From NCBI RefSeq assembly GCF_014203095.1, contig NZ_JACHIG010000001.1, positions 992,001 through 1,056,000 on the forward strand: a stretch of DNA of 64,000 nt, in the 5' to 3' direction. Below, piece after piece: positions 62,140-64,000 of this stretch (position 1 is the first letter of the stretch; every line of letters starts with the position of its first letter). Both the position numbers and the translations under genes were made by a program. The notes below the pieces were generated by a model. The model did not search any database. It was not told the origin of the DNA and saw only the letters and a program-made list of their open reading frames with translations. The stretch comes from Prosthecobacter vanneervenii (GTDB lineage: Bacteria > Verrucomicrobiota > Verrucomicrobiia > Verrucomicrobiales > Verrucomicrobiaceae).

Positions 62140-64000
62140 ATGCTCACAACACTTGACCGCCTCAAAAGCTTCACCAATCAGCAAACCCACAACCAGCCAC
62201 CTCCCCCGCTGACCGACAATCCTGAGACCAAAGGCCAGGGGCTGCGAAAGTACAAATCCAATTCAGAAGGGGTGGCACGTTTTCAGCAGACCAAGGTCCT
62301 GAAGGCTCTTTCCTCCAAGAAGATCGCCTCCCGCGGCATCACGGTCCAAAACGTGATCAGCCGCGAGGGCATCAAGGCGATCCTGGGAAAGGTGAGCACG
62401 ATGTCCACCCTAAAAGACGGTGCGCGGCGGTTGCTTTACCGGATGCGCAATTCCAATCAGACAGCCTCCTCCGAAGTGGGAGGCACCCACCGCTCACTCA
62501 TCCGGCTCACAGGCGAGTACCACACGCTGTCTCAGAATCCCACACCGGGCAATCTCGAGCGCCGCAATGAACTGCTCCAAAAAATCGACTCCAGACTTAG
62601 CAATCTGCAGGAAAAGACCGAAGTGCTCAATGGAGGACGCGAAAGGACCAAGGCCGTTGACCTCAAGCTTCTGAAAGCTTTCGTGCGCTACGAAACAAAC
62701 CTCATTCGTCCCAAAGACCTCCCGCCGATGCAGCCGCCCCCGGATATCCCGGACGCGCCGATCCGCCCCAACCCCTCTGAAGCAAAGCCGTACACGGTGC
62801 CAGTCAAGACGAAGGGACACTTTCTGGACGAGGTGCGCCAGAAGCTCGAGGTGGTCGAGCAGCCCCCCAAGGAAGAAATTCCTCTGGGAGAAATGCCCAA
62901 CGCTCCACTTCTTCCTAACCCCCCCGAACTCCGTCCCTACACCGGAAACCTGGGCAGCAAGGGGAGCACTCTGAACGAGGTGATTGAAAATTTGAACCAA
63001 ACCGCCGGGATGACCCACGAGGTCAACAGCCTGGACTGGGCCAAAATGGAGTTCGACAACGTCTCCTCTGGAGATCTTGACAACCACGACGTCCGGCAGG
63101 ACGTGCCCGAGCCGCAGCCGCGGAAGACCTTTGCCGATATGAGCCTGAAAGATGTGCCCGGCTTCTCCCTGAAGTCTCAGGAATACAACAAGATTGAGGA
63201 CCAAATCTGCGAAGCCATGATGGTTAACGGCGGCAACGACGAAAATGCGCAGGTCGAGGCCGGCAAGCTGCTGGGCCAGCTGATTGGAAGACAACTCGGG
63301 CAGCATATGGCCAACATGACGGCTGGAGAGAAACGGGATTTCCTGACCTCCTTCTACACCTCTGACCGCAACTCCATCATGGGTCCGGTCATGAAAGAAA
63401 TCGGGCTGCGCTTCCCAAGATTTTCACAATACTTCCGCCACTTCGACACCTCAATGGACCAATGCAAGACAGTTCTCACGGCCGCATATGCGGAGATGCA
63501 TCAATTCCTTCCGGACAGGTGCAGCGAGAGCGGCGAGGAGATCACCCTCAATGGCGTGAACTACCGCCTGGTAAGCGGGCTGGATGAGGGGGGACACGGG
63601 GCGGTTTCCATTTATCAAGAGGTGACGGATCTGCCGAATCCAGAGCGCATCGTGGTCAAGCGCTCGCTCTACGAGCACTCCGGCAATGCAAGCACGAGGC
63701 TCAAGGGCTTCCAGCAGCAGGTGAAAGAGTCGCGCATGCATGCCAGCCTGGGTGACAACAACTCCGTGACCGCTTTCCGCGGCGTGGTCCAGACGCCCGG
63801 GGGCGGCATCCTCCTGGCCATGAATCTTGCCCCGCATGGAGATGTGGGCGGAATGATGAGCAAGCTCAACGACGCGGAGAAGAGCGGGCTTATTTCCCAT
63901 GAGGCGGCCAATGCGGTACGCATCACACTGCTGAAGGACATGGTGGAAGGGTTGAAGCAGCTCCAGGAAAATCTCGGCACCATCCATCTGGATCTGAAAA
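62140..64000 (+). CDS. Putative T3SS effector protein kinase (C-terminus beyond right edge)
   Basis: The plus strand is open for 620 codons from the ATG at 62140 to the edge. The N-terminus is polar and Pro-rich. Residues 203 to about 300 hold two 49-residue repeats (PNAP-x-x-PNP...PYT). From about residue 470 the sequence reads as a Ser/Thr kinase lobe: a glycine-rich loop LDEGGHGAV (481-489), a VVK lysine (Lys507), and the catalytic loop HLDLK (His616, Asp618, Lys620), after which the window ends. HxDxK-type loops occur in Yersinia YpkA/YopO-like effector kinases. The adjacent chaperone gene and the nearby T3SS suggest delivery into a host cell. The DFG segment is not in view. Confidence 0.8.
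   Translation, partial: MLTTLDRLKSFTNQQTHNQPPPPLTDNPETKGQGLRKYKSNSEGVARFQQTKVLKALSSKKIASRGITVQNVISREGIKAILGKVSTMSTLKDGARRLLYRMRNSNQTASSEVGGTHRSLIRLTGEYHTLSQNPTPGNLERRNELLQKIDSRLSNLQEKTEVLNGGRERTKAVDLKLLKAFVRYETNLIRPKDLPPMQPPPDIPDAPIRPNPSEAKPYTVPVKTKGHFLDEVRQKLEVVEQPPKEEIPLGEMPNAPLLPNPPELRPYTGNLGSKGSTLNEVIENLNQTAGMTHEVNSLDWAKMEFDNVSSGDLDNHDVRQDVPEPQPRKTFADMSLKDVPGFSLKSQEYNKIEDQICEAMMVNGGNDENAQVEAGKLLGQLIGRQLGQHMANMTAGEKRDFLTSFYTSDRNSIMGPVMKEIGLRFPRFSQYFRHFDTSMDQCKTVLTAAYAEMHQFLPDRCSESGEEITLNGVNYRLVSGLDEGGHGAVSIYQEVTDLPNPERIVVKRSLYEHSGNASTRLKGFQQQVKESRMHASLGDNNSVTAFRGVVQTPGGGILLAMNLAPHGDVGGMMSKLNDAEKSGLISHEAANAVRITLLKDMVEGLKQLQENLGTIHLDLK
62746..63039 (+). repeat. Two 49-residue Pro-rich repeats in the kinase effector
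   Basis: Residues 203-251 and 252-300 share the pattern I/M-P-D/N-A-P-x-x-P-N-P-x-E-x-x-P-Y-T followed by K/S-K-G-x-x-L-x-E-V. The exact period is 49 codons. They connect the N-terminal helical part to the region before the kinase domain. Confidence 0.8.

Overview
The window looks like a chromosomal segment of a Verrucomicrobiota member, probably a relative of Verrucomicrobium or Prosthecobacter. That is an inference from three things seen together: a giant autotransporter-type repeat protein with a PEP-CTERM sorting tail, an ECF-like sigma factor of a family common in Verrucomicrobia and Planctomycetes, and a complete type III secretion system (T3SS), which is known from Verrucomicrobium spinosum. 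No rRNA, tRNA, CRISPR array, transposase or integrase was seen.

Left third (1-30.7 kb), all genes on the minus strand. A long coiled-coil protein runs off the left edge (2324 to 1). It is preceded by a metallo-beta-lactamase-fold hydrolase (3514-2627) and one enormous gene (29763-3598, 8721 codons). The giant protein has a signal peptide, at least 25 autotransporter-associated beta-strand repeats, about 14 modules of a second repeat type, one PA14-like domain and a C-terminal VPEP/transmembrane/poly-Arg tail in place of a beta-barrel. A 938-bp gap rich in inverted repeats separates it from a plus-strand sigma factor (30702-31469).

Right half (31.5-64 kb) is a Ysc-family T3SS locus. On the minus strand, in order of transcription, it holds two CesT-type chaperones and an ExoY-like nucleotidyl cyclase effector; then a 981-aa EF-hand protein, an LcrG-like protein, an LcrV-like tip, SycD, a YopB-like and a YopD-like translocator; then YopN, TyeA, SycN, YscX, YscY, SctV; then a YscB-like chaperone, SctC, D, YscE-like, F, G, I, J, K, L, N, O, P, Q, R, S, T, U. 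This repeats the blocks of the Yersinia pYV ysc/lcr cluster almost gene for gene. An LcrR-like gene lies on the opposite strand. At the right edge a third CesT chaperone and a putative protein-kinase effector read rightward, and the kinase is cut in its HxDLK catalytic loop.

Together these genes encode an export apparatus, needle, tip and pore, a gatekeeper module, and at least two putative enzymes for delivery into a eukaryotic host: a cyclase and a kinase, with three CesT chaperones around them. No LcrF/ExsA-type activator, pilotin or YscH was recognised in the window. The most notable points are the ExoY-like effector with all key active-site residues, the EF-hand protein placed next to the needle-tip genes, and a hairpin that would hide the ribosome binding site of the gatekeeper gene.
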